DNA of 64,000 bases from Agelaius tricolor (GCA_023055355.1 JALJCS010000024.1:6525501-6589500); one strand, 5' to 3'; positions 1-14,110 are shown, numbered from the stretch's first letter. Numbers and translations: made by a program. Notes: a model not told the origin generated them from the sequence alone.

Positions 1-3000
1 GCAAACATTGTCACAGTAATGGTCTTGTATAAAAGCATCTCAAAAATTCCAGAAAAACTGGGAAATGAGGGTTGTAAAAATACCACATAATTTCTAAAAA
101 TTGTGGTAAGCTAAAATAAAGCACACTGACCTGACAGCTGGGTCTTGAGGTTCTGTATGGCTTATTCATGGAGGCCTGCCAGGTCCTTTGTCATTCATCT
201 TTTACAAATCTATGTTCACATGTTCATTCTGCAGAGGCATACTGGAATGTTTTTCTATAAATGCTTTTTCTGCTGGAGATGGGCAATTGGCTTCATGATT
301 CTTCTCAGGTGTGTGGTTAAATGGAGAAGGGAACAAGCCAAGTATAGACAGATGTCTGGTTAGAAATATTATATATGTACTATGAGGTAAATATACATGA
401 GAAATTGAGAATGTTTATTTGCTGAGGAACGAGGCAGACAACCAGGGACAATGCCCTTAAGAGTTAAGCTCCCAGTTTTGCCACTGGTTTGCTGAGGAGG
501 ACAGATATGCAAGGTATTGGTGGTAGCTGCACCAAGGTTATTATTGAGTAATAGGACCCTTTCACTCCCCCTTTCTCACTAAATCTGTGAATTCAGTTTT
601 TACTACACTAAAAAAATCTCAATTTTTCCTTTTCAACTATTTAATGTAAATTGCCAGATTTCTTGTATGCTTCAGGAGATTCCTTCCAAAGTGGAGTAGG
701 GTTGGTATTAATTTCTGGGCTTTCTCCCAGAAATATCTCTAATTTTTTTTTGTTCCTTCACAGGCTCAGTGATTCCCTCACTCTGGGCTCCCCACGCTTG
801 GTGTCCTCATCCTGCTTCTGGAGATCTCACAGACCTGGTACATCACACATTTGTGTGTCACCCACTTCTGCCACCCCAGGGAGTCCTCACTGCTTTGCTG
901 CCAGAGCACTGAGCCATGGGGAAGAAGAGGTTTGTAAGGTCCAGAAATAGTCTTAGGGAGAAGAAAGGAAATGCTGAGTGTTGGCTACTTGGCTACGTGT
1001 CTGCTGCTGTTGTGGAAAATGCCTGGGAGGCACCATTAACCATTGCTCTTTGCTACAGGCTGGCTTGTGTCCACACCACTAAGGACCAGCCTCCCTGAAG
1101 GGCAGTGGTTACCTTCATGCTGTGCAGCACTTGGCCTGGGTCTCCTCTGAGCTGCCTGCAGAGCCCCACAGACCCCAGGTCAATAACTATTGCATTGGAC
1201 ACTTCTTTTACATTTGAAATTCTCTAAGTGGTGAAAGGACTGAGTGGCAGCCTGCCAGCATGATGGTTTTTAGCAGAATCTGAAGGCATTTTGGGTTTTA
1301 CAGCTCAGCATGGAGGACAGTGGGATGGAGGACCTCCAGGGTAGAGTCTGGTCCAGCTCATGCCAGGCTTCTTTGTGCAACCCTGAAAAAAAGCTCTGTC
1401 AGTCGTGTGGAGGTTTCTCCTTGGGAGAAACCAGTTGGTTTGCTCTGGAGCAGAGACAGGAGGGAGCTCATATGCATGCCACGGAGACAGCCGGTGAGCA
1501 GAGCCCGGGGGGAACAGAGGCAGCCAAATTGGCTGTGCAGACAAAAGGTGCTCTCATACCCCCACCATGGTCTCACCCAGTGAGATGTTAAACACAGAAC
1601 AAACAATGCAATTTTTCCTGACCATCAGCTGCAGGATTGGTAGCGTGTCCCTCGCTGGTCACTGTCACAGCCATCAGTCTGGAGTTGACTCTGGCATGTG
1701 CTTCCTCAGCCACCATGAATTCCTTGAGCTTTGTCAGATGAGGATGATCTTCATGCCTTGGCTCTGCAATTTTTAAAGGTCAGTGTGACTAAACAGCAAT
1801 TCTTCTGTATCTCTTTCAATCAGCCTTTGGTTTTGGGCCTGTACAGGGGTTTAAGCTCAGTCTTAACCTTAAGATGTTAACATACATGAAACACATAAAC
1901 CCAGATTAAACAGCACACAACTGGTGGTTTCAATATCCCCCCCAATCCCATTTACAGTCCACGTTTGCTGTTGTGATGATATTCTCTAGCATACACAGTC
2001 TATTTACAGCAATACACAAAAATGTTTACCTTAAAATATAAATGTAATTATAAAGGTATAATTACAGATATGCTTGCGCCTCTTTGAGCCACCTCAAATT
2101 ACAGTTTCAAATTATAACAATAAAAAAGGATCAAATTAATGACCTTGATTAATTTCATTACAGAGTGGAGCGAGCACCACTCAGCACAGGGTAAGCTTAC
2201 ACTGCCTGACCTCATTTCATCCAGCCTCTTCCCTGCAACACAAGAGCTCCCGATGGCACATCAGGTGAGTCGTTCCTCCCAAAGACAGTTGCTAAGCAAT
2301 CAGCTGCAGGGTTATAAATGTTGAGTGCTTGATATACAGCACATGGAGGTAGAGGTTAACTCTTTTTTTTTTTTTTTGGCTTTCCAGGTATTAAGGGAAC
2401 CAGGGTGGTTCACCTGAACTGCACTGAAGGAGTTTGGAATAAGAAATCAACCCAGATTTAAGGCAGCCTTCAGTGTTTGTGTACAGATTGAACTGATTTC
2501 TTGTGTGCGCTGTGTGCGGAGTGGCAAAACCTTGCTATATTAGTGATTTAAAAAGAGGAACAATTTGATTTGTCATTACTAATAGGGATGTAACTGAATT
2601 AGTCTCCCACATATTTTATGCTGATGAGGTCTTGCTTAGATTTCCCTTTGTAGATTTGCATCCTCACTAGCTTTAATTACAGCTAAGAAACATATCGTAT
2701 GAGTAATACTATTATGAAATACTGAAGTATTTTCAGAGGGGTTTAGAAACCCAAAAAATCATAGAAGTCAAAATCAAAGGTAAGCTTTAACATTCAGCCC
2801 TATGTTGTACATTTGATTAAATATTAATTCACAGCAATGTGTTGGGTACTTACAACCAAGCTCTCTTGACCCATTTGAAATGCACAGTCACGTATATAAA
2901 CTTGGCATTTGAAAAAGGACAGGTCAATGCTGTAGATCTCACTTAAATATTTTCTACAGTTCTTGCTTAATTAGTGGTCTAGCCCCACTCATATACGTTG

Positions 3001-3089
3001 TTAACTTGCTTGCAGTTGTGGAATTAGGAAAATAGTGCTGTAAGATAGATATTCAGACTTCAGAAAATTATAATCTCTCTCTTCAGTAC

Positions 3090-3176
3090 TTTTTTTTTAG
3101 GGTTTTTTTTTGGTTGGATTTTTTTTTAGGGTTGTTGTTGTTGTTGGGTTTTTTGGGGGGGTGTGTGTTTTGTTTC
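3090..3176. repeat. G/T-rich low-complexity tract
   Basis: The plus strand consists almost only of T runs broken by short G runs, with a GTT-repeat core near 3130-3147 and a seven-G run followed by GT repeats. No protein-like signal is present. Confidence 0.85.
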
Positions 3177-5674
3177 TTTAGCAAAACAACAAGAGATGAA
3201 AGGAAGACAACCAAATCCTGGCTTACTCAAAGAATTTTACTTCCCCTACCAACAACAGAAATCACATCTGGAGAGGAACATTAGGAATTGGGCTGCTTTC
3301 TGGTTAAAAAGAGGGGGGAAAAGCCATTGGGTAACTTCCTGAACTACTTAGTGGGATACAACATGAGCAAAGAATCAGGAGGCTCACTGTGCAAGCTGGG
3401 AAGCTGAAACATCAGACTACAGCAAGGCACCTCAGCATTTGTCTTCATCAATGAAGCTGGGAGTAGAAGTGCAGGTTAGCAGAGTGCTGCCTCTGCCCTG
3501 CAGCTTCTCACAGTGGTCATTACAGCCTTGACCATGGCCAAAACATCCCCAACCATCAGTGAGCAATTTGCTACTGTCAGCCCTCGCTTTGACCACCAAA
3601 TAAATGCAGCACTGGGATGGAGCCACTTTTTTTCCCCATCCACAGTCATTCCTCAGTGCCAACATCTTGCACTGAAATTTCTTGAAGGTTTTTGCTTGTG
3701 TGAAACTGTTAATAGCATTTCATTTGGTATCAAAGCTTTGATCTCCCCACTTAAATACCACATTAATGCAGAGCTCCCCTGGGTGGATGAGTTCACAGTA
3801 TTAGTTAACCTCTTCTGCTGGAAGTCTCAAATATGATTTAGAAATAATTCTGTGCATTGTGACAGAAACAAAAACTCATCTTTAATTAAAAGTATAAATA
3901 AAAGGAATTTCTATCCTTAGACTAACTCAAATTCAGACAGCAGCTTTGTGCTGCTTTTTCACTGCATTAAAGGAAAATTCAAATTCTGCATGCTCAACCT
4001 ACAAGTCTAACTTCTGGTCAGAAAGCAGGGCATTTTCCTGAATACCATAAGGCACCTGTGAGCAATAAGCTAGCTAAATCCTCAAAACATTTAGATTTTG
4101 ATCCTTCTTTTGGGAATAGAAACTGAGCTGCAGATTTTGGGAACACCCAAGTTTCATTACCACTGTCAACTTGTAAATGTTGTAATGCTATTTAAAACCC
4201 CTTTAAGAAGCCCTTCAAGGTGTTGTTAATTTGATCCACAAAGGGATCAAGCTCAAATTTTGCAAGGAGCCTCTCAGTCACTACCCACAGATTTCTGACT
4301 TTTTACTGAGAAGGTGCTTGTGGGTGCCTGATCACGTAAATGCTGATGGAGCAGAGCTGTCTGCAGCCTGAGCTTTCCACCTCTCTCTTCCCAGTAGCTG
4401 TTGGGTATTCTTAAGCACAAAAACAGGTTTATGGGGACTTCACCAAAGCAGTGCCAGAAGGCTGCTTTTTGTTGCCAGTAGCAGTCACTTCATTGCAGGA
4501 TCAACCCTACACTTCTTGGTGGGAGGGACTGTTTATCTAATTACATTTTTGTGTTGTATTTCCAGGCTCTGACCTGTAACCAGTCAATTAAGTGCTGCAG
4601 TCACTAAGATGTGTGCTCATCTTTCTGCCCCTGTATTTCTTGCCAGCCTGGTCCCTGGCAGGACCAAGACTGCTGTGGAGGCTGCAGCATCAATCCTACA
4701 ATCCTTCACTCTGTCCATAGGCTGGCAGAGCCCAGAGCCCACATCTTCTTGTTTGGGATGATTTCTGCAGGTGCTGGATCATTGTAGGAAAGCAAGAGCA
4801 TCACCACTAGCACATCCAGCATTGTCCTGCCACCGTGCTGCTAACGTGGACTGAATCTCAAGTTAATTCCACTACCGATGTTCCCTTATAATCTCAAGGG
4901 AAAAACAAACCCCTGTTTAGAGTGGACAGGGCTGCCACCTGGAGGCACCCCAGTTTTCCTACATAGTCAGAGCAGAGAGGGAAGCGTCTGTGAGAGGTGA
5001 CTGCAGCTCCAGAGACGTCTGACCGCTCCCGCAGGACATTTATGCAGCCACATGTCACAGCTGGGAGATGTCAATTTTGGCACCACAGTTAAGCAGAGGC
5101 TCTATGCTAGAGGCCTCTGTGGGGTTAAGGATTTAATCAGGGAGCACAGCGTTATTTGCTCCTAAACTCAGCCAGAGCACTCTCAGGGGTTTTCTCTCCA
5201 AGGCCCTTGTTCAGGCAGGACCCAAACTCCCACCTCCCCATTGATGTACAACATAAATAAACAAGGACCTAAACTTGTCCATCTTCCCCAGTTACCTCAG
5301 GCAGCTCACAACCCCCTCAGCCCTCCCTGATTCCCTCTGGTCAGTACCAGACTGTTCCCTTTTCCAACAGGAGCCCTGCAAAGGCAGCGCTGGGTTCCCA
5401 GAGGAGGGGCAGGAGCTCCGCAGGGTTGCGACAGGGCTTGTGGCACCACAGTGTGCGTCAGAGCCGGCACGTCAGGCGGTTTGAGCAAGAGGAAACAGCT
5501 TCAAAGAATCAAACTTCTGCAGATGTCTTGAGAAGTCAGGGGCAAGGAAAAAAAAATGCCACCAAGTACCCAGAAATTCACCCTGTCAGTATATAGTGAC
5601 CTTCAGCACACTCCCCCTCTCCTGCCCAGGCTGGGGGATGAGGGGGATGAGTAGTTTTGCCTTGCCCAGAGCAC

Positions 5675-5782
5675 GTTTTTTGGTGGGTTTTTTTGTTTGT
5701 TTGTTTTTTGGGTTTTTTTTTTTGTTGTTGTTTGTTTTTTTGGGGTTTTTTTTGGGGGGGTGGTGGTGGTTTGCTGTTTTTT
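5675..5782. repeat. G/T-rich low-complexity tract
   Basis: The plus strand is long T runs interrupted by G runs of three to seven, with TTTG and GGT repeat units. The overlapping open frames translate to Phe/Val/Gly or Lys/Thr/Pro runs, so they are shadows of the repeat rather than genes. Confidence 0.9.
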
Positions 5783-6589
5783 GTATGGCACTCTGGGTAG
5801 AAAAGCAGCTGAGCAAGGAGGTGGAAGGGAGTGCTTGCTACTCCTGCTGCCTCCTCACCTGGTGTGCTGGCCAAGGTGTTTTCTCCACCTTTGTGACCAC
5901 AGCTGTGTCCTGGTCCTTTGGCAACACCTGGAAGTGCAGTTCAGCAGCAGTAAAGAAAGGGGGAAGGAAAGGAAGAAGCCTCCCACGAGAACACAGGAGG
6001 TCTGTGACAGGAATGAGAAACTCTTCAAACATTCATGTCCCACTAGAAAGTCACCATCCACCTCTGCTGTTCAGAGGCATCACTGGGAGATGCACCTGAG
6101 CAGCTGCGTCCAGCAAAGGCTGTTCTCACAGAATGTGGCTCTGAGTTTTCTTTCTCCTAAATAAGTGATGTAGGGAAAAGGCCACTGTGACTGTGGGAGT
6201 TCCAGGGTCCATGCAAACATCACCATTTTGGCATCCATTTTTGTTTCAGATGCAATATGGGGAAGACAGAGCCTGATACCATCACACATTTTGGGCTGTG
6301 CCTTATTACCCCACAGGTGACATTTTGGGCACTGTCTATAAGGAGATGCTTCAAATGAGCAGAGGTGCTGCAAGCCATCACCTGGCAAGCAAATGAGTGG
6401 CCACTTCTTTGCCCAAAGAGAAGATTTATTCCCCAACCCCCAAAATATTGATAAGTACAGGGTTTTCCTCAAACCTCACAGTTAGCATGATGCCACAGGG
6501 ACCCATTCCCAGAGGAAAGGCTGTTTTAACCCATCTCCTCCTAAAGCCCTCCCAGCAGGAGGCCTGGGGTAGACCCCTATTATGTTAGC

Positions 6590-6660
6590 AAAAACAAAGA
6601 AAAATCAAACCAACCAACCAAAAACCCACAAAACCAAAATAAAACAAAAAAAACCCTTTT
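6590..6660. repeat. A/C-rich low-complexity tract
   Basis: A runs are separated by short C runs, including CCAA repeats. In base composition this is the reverse-complement type of the G/T tracts nearby. Confidence 0.8.
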
Positions 6661-7948
6661 CCCAAACTTGTTTCATTTGCACTTTACAATATAAATTATT
6701 AAGGACATGAATTTATAGGCAGACATCAAGTGAATTCACAAACTGGTTAGGGTCTCAAATCTCTTTTACTTGCCTTACCTAGAGAAAATCTTACCTTTCG
6801 TTGCCCCTGCCCCTTGCCTTACTCTTAACTTTCTGTTGGCTCTGGTTTCTTAAACCATGTGAAATTTTCTCTCTCTCCCAGGCTGGGTGTCCTCAGTTTG
6901 CCAAGGCTTCTGCTTGCTGTGCTCTGTGCTTTCATGCTGAAAAATTAATGTGGAAATGAAGAGCTGAACTCAAACCAATGAAAATTGTGAGGCAGTTAAG
7001 GACTCCAAACCCAAATCTTATTTGAACATTCACCCCCACATCTCCTCCCACAGAAGCAAAGGCCTTCTCAGGCAAAATTGCCTCTTGACATCCCCAGTTT
7101 GTATCTCATCTGAGGAGGGTCAGGGAAGGAGTCAGTCTGACACCAGGGAACTTCAGCTGAAGTGGAGGACAACAAACCACAAGGTCAAACAGCCTCCCCC
7201 ATCTCACTCTCAGCTCAAGGTGACAGCATTCCCCACGCCCTGGAAAGGAAGAGTAGGACTGTACTGAACCACAGAGCATCTACACAGCCAACAGCAGAGT
7301 AAACTGCTGCCAGCAGGATTTTACCCCCTTATGTTCACAAACTGTTAATGCACAAAACTAATTTTCTCCAGTTTGTTTGAAAACATTCAGTGCCTTTTGT
7401 TTTGTTTTCTTTTTAATTATTATTTAATGTAATTTGTGGCTTGCTCCTCACAGCTCAGCTCCAGCATCTTCCTGGGTCTGGTCTGGATCCTCTCCCATCA
7501 CTGACAAGCACAGTCTTTGCAGTTGGGGCTTGGTGCTAAAGGAAAGGCAGTTTTAAATTCCCTTTCCACCTCTCTGAAGATGGAAGATTAAGGAAGTATA
7601 GAAGCACTCAGGGATTTGAAAAGCAAGTATCAAAAGAAACCTTATTCTGATATATATTTACTGAGTCCTTCTTTTAAAAGGAATGAAGATTTTTCTGTCC
7701 CGTAAGAGCTTTCATTCAGCACAGACTGGCAGCACATTTCCAAGGGGAAATCAGAACATAAATGGGAAAATAAATAATATTTCTCCATCCAAAATAGGCC
7801 AAAGATAAAGAAGTTATCCTTCATCTCATCCATGCAGTAAAAGTGGGTGCCCAATCAGTGCAGCCCAGTATGTTCAAGGGACAGTTCTGTCATTTAACTT
7901 GGCCCATCTGGAGGTTCAGTTGTTTCTCAGCAAATGCAGTCACTTCCC

Positions 7949-8014
7949 TAAAATAACATAAAATAAAAAAATAAAATAAAATAAAAATTTAAAAATGAGA
8001 TAAAATAAAATAAA
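7949..8014. repeat. TAAAA-type microsatellite
   Basis: Imperfect repeats of the pentamer AAAAT/TAAAA run through this stretch, interrupted around 7986-8001. Confidence 0.9.
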
Positions 8015-11000
8015 GTCAAAGAAAAGTTGTCATTTTATTTCTGGAATGATGTAATGCTGCCAGAACAACTGCACAGGGTGTTGTTGACAAGCAATTCCTC
8101 ATCCTTTCAATGCCTTTTGGGGTCCCTGGGGTGATAGGGCCACATCAGGACACAGCCATGGGACAAAAACCCTACTGTTATTCAAACACACTGTCTGAAT
8201 GGAGTTTTTAAGAGGCAGTTTCCCACCATTTTTAGCTTAGTCATATCCACAGGTGTTGGGAAACTCTGTGAAACTGTCCTCCAGATGTTGCTGCCAGCCT
8301 AGGCCATGCTCACTGCAGACATTCCTCTCCTTTGCCTTGCAGAGGGTGGGCTCCCTGCTCTTGGTTTTGATAAGAAGGAGGAAGGGGGGACGCTGTCCCT
8401 GACATGAGCTGGGAGATGTGCCTGAGAAAGGGCAGCTGCACTGGCCTTCAAAGAATTTCTCTCTTTTTAAATAACACATCAAGATACTTTTTTTTTTCAT
8501 CTCTGTCCCCATTTTCACAAGAAATCCCAGTGTAATATCCATGCTAATCAGATGAGAACTTGCAAAATATATTTCCTTCAAGATGTAGGGGAATGCATTA
8601 AGTTAACTCCAGGTGACCTGTGACTCTGTCAGTGACACACACTGTTTAAATCCACGCAAACGAAAACCTTGCCCATGCCACAGGCAAATACTTGGCTTTT
8701 CCCATGCTGCTCTCATGGAGCTGGAAATGTTCGATGAGTGAAGCCTTAGTGATGCATTTCAGCAATAATTCATACTCCATCCATAATTTAAGAGCTCTCT
8801 GCAGTCCCCTGTAACACGCGCTGTACCGCGTGTACACACAGGGCCAGACGGCAGCTTTAAGGAGGCTCCAGGCATAATCCACAGAAAGAAGAAGTTTGAT
8901 CCATCTCCAATTTGCACCTGCCAGATCATGAAGGGAGCTAATTGGATTAAAATATTGTAATTATCATTTCATTTACATGCAGTAAAACCTTAGGGAAACA
9001 TGTTAAATGGCAGAAAATTTGAGGATGCAGTCTCTGAAGTCTGCTTCTTAAAAGCCTAATGCTCTCTTGCTCCTTCATTGCCTGAGACTAGACTTTTATT
9101 CCCAGGAAAAGGTGAGTTTGATGAGCTGCTGGTGCAGTGCACAGACCACAAAACACTGCTGGGTTTGATCATGATCATATTTGCTAAGGCTACTTGGATG
9201 CTTTTGATATCACCAGTCCACTGTGACTGTGCCCAACTCTCCCTGCTGCCCCAGAGGAAAAATCAGCTTTAAAACACCCATGAACACACATCCAGTTTCA
9301 GGGGTAACCATGAGTCCAAAGGAGGAGTGGAAAGACCCTCCCTTGGGCTATAGCAGAAGCTCCCATTTCTTCTCCACAGGGAGACAGTTCTGTGTTTTGG
9401 AGCCACAAAGCTGCCCCTGGGGGTGGTGGGGGGGAAGTGAAGCAGCTTTATCCCAGAGAGGGTTAAACCAGGAGCAGCACCTGGCCCCACAGACCGGCCT
9501 CACAAGTGGGACGTGTATCCCCAGAAAGGGCTGGAATACCACCCACCTTTTGGCACATCTCCCAGGAGGGCATTGAGCAGGTCCATGGCAGCCCAGCCCT
9601 GCTGTGCCCTTGGAAGCAGCAGGGAGCAGGGATGAAGTGCTGAATCTGTGCTGGTGCTGTCACCAAAGAGCAGGGAGACCACACACACATAGTGCCCCAC
9701 AGTTCCAGAGTCTAATGAAACAGAGTGCAAGAAAGGCCAAAAAGAACTCAAACCCTTGTCTCCTCACACCAAGTGGGTGCTCTTTAGGGGATATAACTGT
9801 GCAGGGCAGTAGATTTGCTTGGCAGATTTACAAGCCAGAGCTGGGCTTTCCCCACTCCTGCAGTTGAATACCTCAGCCTGGATCAGGTGTGAAGCCATCC
9901 ATTGTCATCTGGGTGCTCAATGGAGGGTTCGGTGTCAGAGTAAGCCTGATTAACTTCTGTATTTCTTCTGTGAAGGGGATTCAGGAGTAAAGGGTCACAG
10001 CCATAATGAGAAATAACATCTCATGTTACAAAGCTTTAGTTCTCACAATCACCTCAGGGTCTGCCCTGTCTCCTGTGGAGCTACTGGTCAAGAGTGACTT
10101 CTTGCATCACTGAGCAGCCAGGCCTACACATGTAGAATTTGATGTGCTCATCAAGAGCAGAAAGATGACAACAGGAGAACAAATATTACCCTGATGAGGG
10201 AAAAAAGGGAAGAAAACTCCCTTTTAGGGAGTGTATTAACCCTATTAACCCTTTAGATGAGAACAAAAGGCTTTGGGGAGTCTAGTGTCTAATTGAGGCC
10301 CTGCTCATGCCAGCAGTGAAGCATGGGAGCACATGAGGACAACTTTAGTATCTGCCTCGGTGCCTTGCTGTTGGCAGCCTGGAGCCTACCATGGACACAC
10401 TTACCTGGTCTCAAGGTTGTGGTTTCTTTTTTGGTACAGTCAACCCGATACACAATACACGGATCTGATTTTCAAAGGGCAAGCACCCCACCCAGTCTGG
10501 AAACTGGAAACTTTGTAAGATGTGTCCCATTAGACAGGCAAAAATCAATGCCTGCTCAGTCATTAGTCATTCTGGAAACCTCCGCCTTGGTGAGTCAGCC
10601 TGGTATCCCTGTTTCCAGTATACCAGTTTCGGAAATATTTCCTTTTTCTGCCACCCCAAACTTTCCAGCTTGAGCTGCACAGGAGCCAACCTCCCTGAGA
10701 AACTACCCGGCTGGGAACATGGCATGAAACTCATTTCTGGTCTCACCACATCATATCTAATGCCTATAAAAAATATTTATCTGATGAGTATCCCTCTCTC
10801 CAGAAACAGAACAAACAAGAAAATCTCACCAAAGCAAATTATTGGATGACCTTCTGTTAAAAGCACAAGCCCAGGGAAAAAAAAGGTCTGAAAAGTAGAA
10901 TTTGCTGCTACCTTTTTTTGGCTGAGATACCACCAAGAAGGGCAGCACCAAAGGTAGTTGTTCAGAAACACAGCAAACACAGCTGGATCAGAAACAGCGT

Positions 11001-13375
11001 TGCCATTCATGTCATGGTTCTTAGAAGCTTTAGGTCAACCATGACAGTTCTAGCCTGGATTTCTGGTTTCCACCTGGCCACCCCAGAAAATCATCATGTC
11101 TGCCCATTTCTGACAGGCACAGTCCTGCTATGCACTACAACAGAGAGTTAATCAGTACAGTTCTTGTTACTAGAACAGCCACAACTCCTGTGGGTGCATA
11201 TGATACATAAAGGCACCTTCAGCTGCTCCCTGTTGAATTTCCTAACCTTAGCTGGACACCATGGGAGAGCCCTTCCAGGTTTAAGCCTCTGAATGCAGTC
11301 ACAACATCCTCCCAGGGCTTGGGCATTTTACATCCCCACTCAACAGGCTTTTGCCAATCTTATATCTGATTTCTGCTAGGAATGTACGTTTGGTCTTTTA
11401 GGTCTCCACACTAGAACAGTGGTGATATAAAACGGACTTTGCTACAAAAGACAAAGCAGATCAGTGGAAATAAAACTTTTCATCATCTAGCTGCTTGGCA
11501 ATGAAATTTTCCCACCTCCTCTCCTTGGAAAGTACCAAGAAAACTCCCAGCAGATTGCTTCCCCAACCAGATGCAAGATGGTCACCCGTGAAATGTGCCT
11601 TCTTCTTGTGATGGGACACAAAAAGGAGGTGGCATGAAAAGGATATTCTTCAGCATAGGAAGGAAAACATGTTGGCTAGAACAAGACTTAGCTTCTGCCT
11701 AGGGGTGCCCAGCTCCAAGCTGCATCAGATTCCTGCTGTTTCCAAGGAGAGACTTGCAGGAGAATGAAACAGGGACATAGATGGCCCAGTCTGGTCCTCT
11801 GTGCTTTGGAAAGGACACTCACATGAAGGGAGAGCTGCTGTCTGCCACCCTGCAGAGGAATTTTGCTTGTGGCGTGAACTGTCTGCCTGGGCGCTCTGGA
11901 ACGGATTGCTCAAGGTTAAATTGGATTAAACTGTTACAGCTCCACTTTCCCACGTGTGGTTTAAATTTAAATTCTATAAATTTCATGGTGAGTTATTAAA
12001 ACCTTCTTGGCAAGGAGAACTCATCTCATAGAAAAAAAATTTCTTCTCCAAGTTTGCAAACCCACAGGGAGGCTTTAAGTCAAGTTAACAGTGAGATTTC
12101 CAAGTGAAGGGGAAGGAAGAGCTGAGGCATTTAATCAGTGGCGTGCAGGAGCCCTGCAGGGCAGCCTGGCCCCACTCTGCCATGTCAGCTGCTCACCAGG
12201 TTTTCATGGTCAGCGCCCTGGTCCCACGTGCCGTGCCCAGTGGCACAGATGCTTCTGGAGCAGAAGCTGAGCACTGCGCCGTATGGCACATTCAGAAACA
12301 GCAGGACCTTCTGGGCTGGATGCATGGAAATTTTTGTAAATACTTGTCAGCATAAATTAACAAACAAGTCTTGGGAGGCCTTGAAATGTCATTCTTCCGA
12401 GAAGTTTCATCCTGCCTGTTTCTCCTGGTATCACCCAGCCATGAAGTGATCTTTTCATGGAGTGGATGTAAAATGTCATGCTGAGTTTCAGTAGAAGCCG
12501 TGCAAAGATGATCACAAGTATCACACACAGGGATGACCGGTTCTGCAGGGCTACTGCTCCTCCCTGGGCTGGGGATGCCCTCCAAGAGGAATCTCTTGCC
12601 CTATTGCTCCCTGAGCCTATGAGCCAAAAACCATGGGGCAGACCCCTGACAAGTGCAGGAAGAGAAACAAGTGGAAAACTGTAAGGAAAAACAGCCCTAG
12701 ACCAATGATTTGTGACAGAGCAGCAGAAAAGCAGAGCTCCTTCCTGCTTCCCATCCCAGGACAGGACATTAAACAGAGCTTTGGCAAGGACAGCACAGCA
12801 GACACACTCTTGCACTCTCCAGACTCTAAATCAGAGGACTAAACTGCAAATCATTCAGAGCTGGTTTCTGTTCTCAGCTGTCACAGCACTGCAGGAGCAA
12901 CACCAGCCCAGGCTGTTCTGCTCCACATGATTCCGAAACTTGCTTTGGATGTGCTGCTGTAAGTGTTCACAAACTGCCCTCGTCTTTCCAGTGGCCAAGT
13001 GGATTTTTCAGCCCAAAGTCTCCAGCAGACTCCCACACCAGCCAATGTGGGCACAGTTGTCACCTCTGAGATGGTGAATTGCAAAGCTCCTGCCCTTGTC
13101 CTTACAGAGCCAGCAAAGGGCTGAGGCAGCCAGACACAGGGCATAGCCAGGCCATGGAAACTGAAAAGCAGCTGCTTTGGGCACCCAGTCCTGCCTGCAC
13201 AACCCCAACTGCCCATTTCCATTTCCAGACAGCTTGAGAATAGGAAAAGACTAAAACGGCCTCACATATCCGGCTGCAATTCCAAGGGAATCTGGAGACC
13301 TGGCTACTTAAGGGGCTTGCTGGCATTTCCATCTTAATTGGCAAACATCACTGGAGCCCCGGCGGTGGAGTGTCC

Positions 13376-14110
13376 GGGCTGAGGGGCTTTGAGGGGATTC
13401 AGGCGAGGGATGAGCTCTGTCAGCACTGGCAGTCCGGCACCGAGCCAGCTGCGTTCGTGTTTGTTTGTTTGGGGGGGTGTTGTTGTTGTTTTTAAGTGGG
13501 GCTGGCGATTAACGGGGCCGCAGGGTTCCGGGCCCGTGCCCCCTGGCCGCCCCCGGGCCCCACAGGCCGCGCTGCCGGGCCCGCACTGCGCCCGGCGGCC
13601 GCACGGGGTCACACCGAGACTGCGCCGCGCCCGCCGCCCCGGCCCACAGGCCAGGGACAAACCATCCATCCGCCCCGGGAACAAACCATCCGCTCCGGGA
13701 GCTGTGCCTGGCACAGGGGACAAGCGCCGCTGCCTTCTGTCCGGAGAGCTTCGGCACGAAAACACGAATGACTGCTCTTGCCCCAGCCGGGAGAGTTGCT
13801 CGCTCCCCGCGAGGCTCGGCGGCTTCACGCTGCAGATCGCGGTCTCCTGTGGGCTCACGGAGCATTGACCATCTTATTCCTCACTTGAGGCAGGAGCGCT
13901 GGGGCCTCCCTCGGTGCCATCCCGGGGGATCGGAGGCTCCGAGGCGCTGGTGCCCGACCCCAACACCGGGTGCCAGCTGCCAGCACCCTCTGGGGACAGG
14001 GTCCCCGGAGGACAGCGTGATCCTTGCCGCTGTGCCAGCACTTGAACCGCTTACATTTGACCCAAATATTGTGCTCTGCGTTGGCTTTAACGCTCCTGCG
14101 TGACAGCAGA
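13376..14110. promoter_or_regulatory. CpG island, candidate promoter of unknown gene
   Basis: This block differs sharply from its AT-rich surroundings: it is very GC-rich and CpG is not depleted. A hand count gives about 25 CpG pairs in 13501-13680 alone. It contains GC-box-like CCGCCC strings and a short near-repeat around 13665-13700. CpG islands in vertebrate genomes usually mark promoters. I could not assign a first coding exon on either strand. Open frames up to 174 codons cross the island in both directions, as expected of stop-poor GC-rich DNA. In mammals MXD4 lies just beyond the 3' end of ZFYVE28 on the same strand, so its promoter is one candidate, but its coding start was not found here. 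Confidence 0.6.
13457..13495. repeat. G/T tract inside the CpG island
   Basis: A TTTG repeat, a run of seven Gs and a TTG repeat interrupt the CpG island. It resembles the tracts at 3.1 and 5.7 kb. Confidence 0.75.

Larger units (their letters stand above)
1..13375. other. Intergenic DNA with no supportable gene
   Basis: I read this stretch on both strands and found no exon with a recognisable domain, no tRNA or rRNA and no intact mobile element. The longest open frames, such as 5596-6099 on the plus strand and 6080-6472 on the minus strand, are low-complexity or lack any familiar motif. The visible structure is simple sequence: G/T tracts at 3090-3176 and 5675-5782, an A/C tract at 6590-6660 and a TAAAA-type run at 7949-8014, plus a T15 run at 2363-2377. 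Small noncoding exons or enhancers cannot be excluded by eye. Confidence 0.6.

Noticed and set aside
5596..6164. Plus-strand open frames of 167 and 155 codons
   Set aside because: Their first part is the G/T repeat translated into Phe, Val and Gly runs, and the rest has no domain.
6080..6472. Minus-strand 130-codon frame
   Set aside because: No motif, no codon pattern and no splice context; length is within chance for a 64-kb window.
13334..13868. Open frames of 174 and 159 codons on opposite strands across the CpG island
   Set aside because: Opposite-strand frames over the same GC-rich DNA are expected because stop codons are AT-rich; neither has a recognisable domain.
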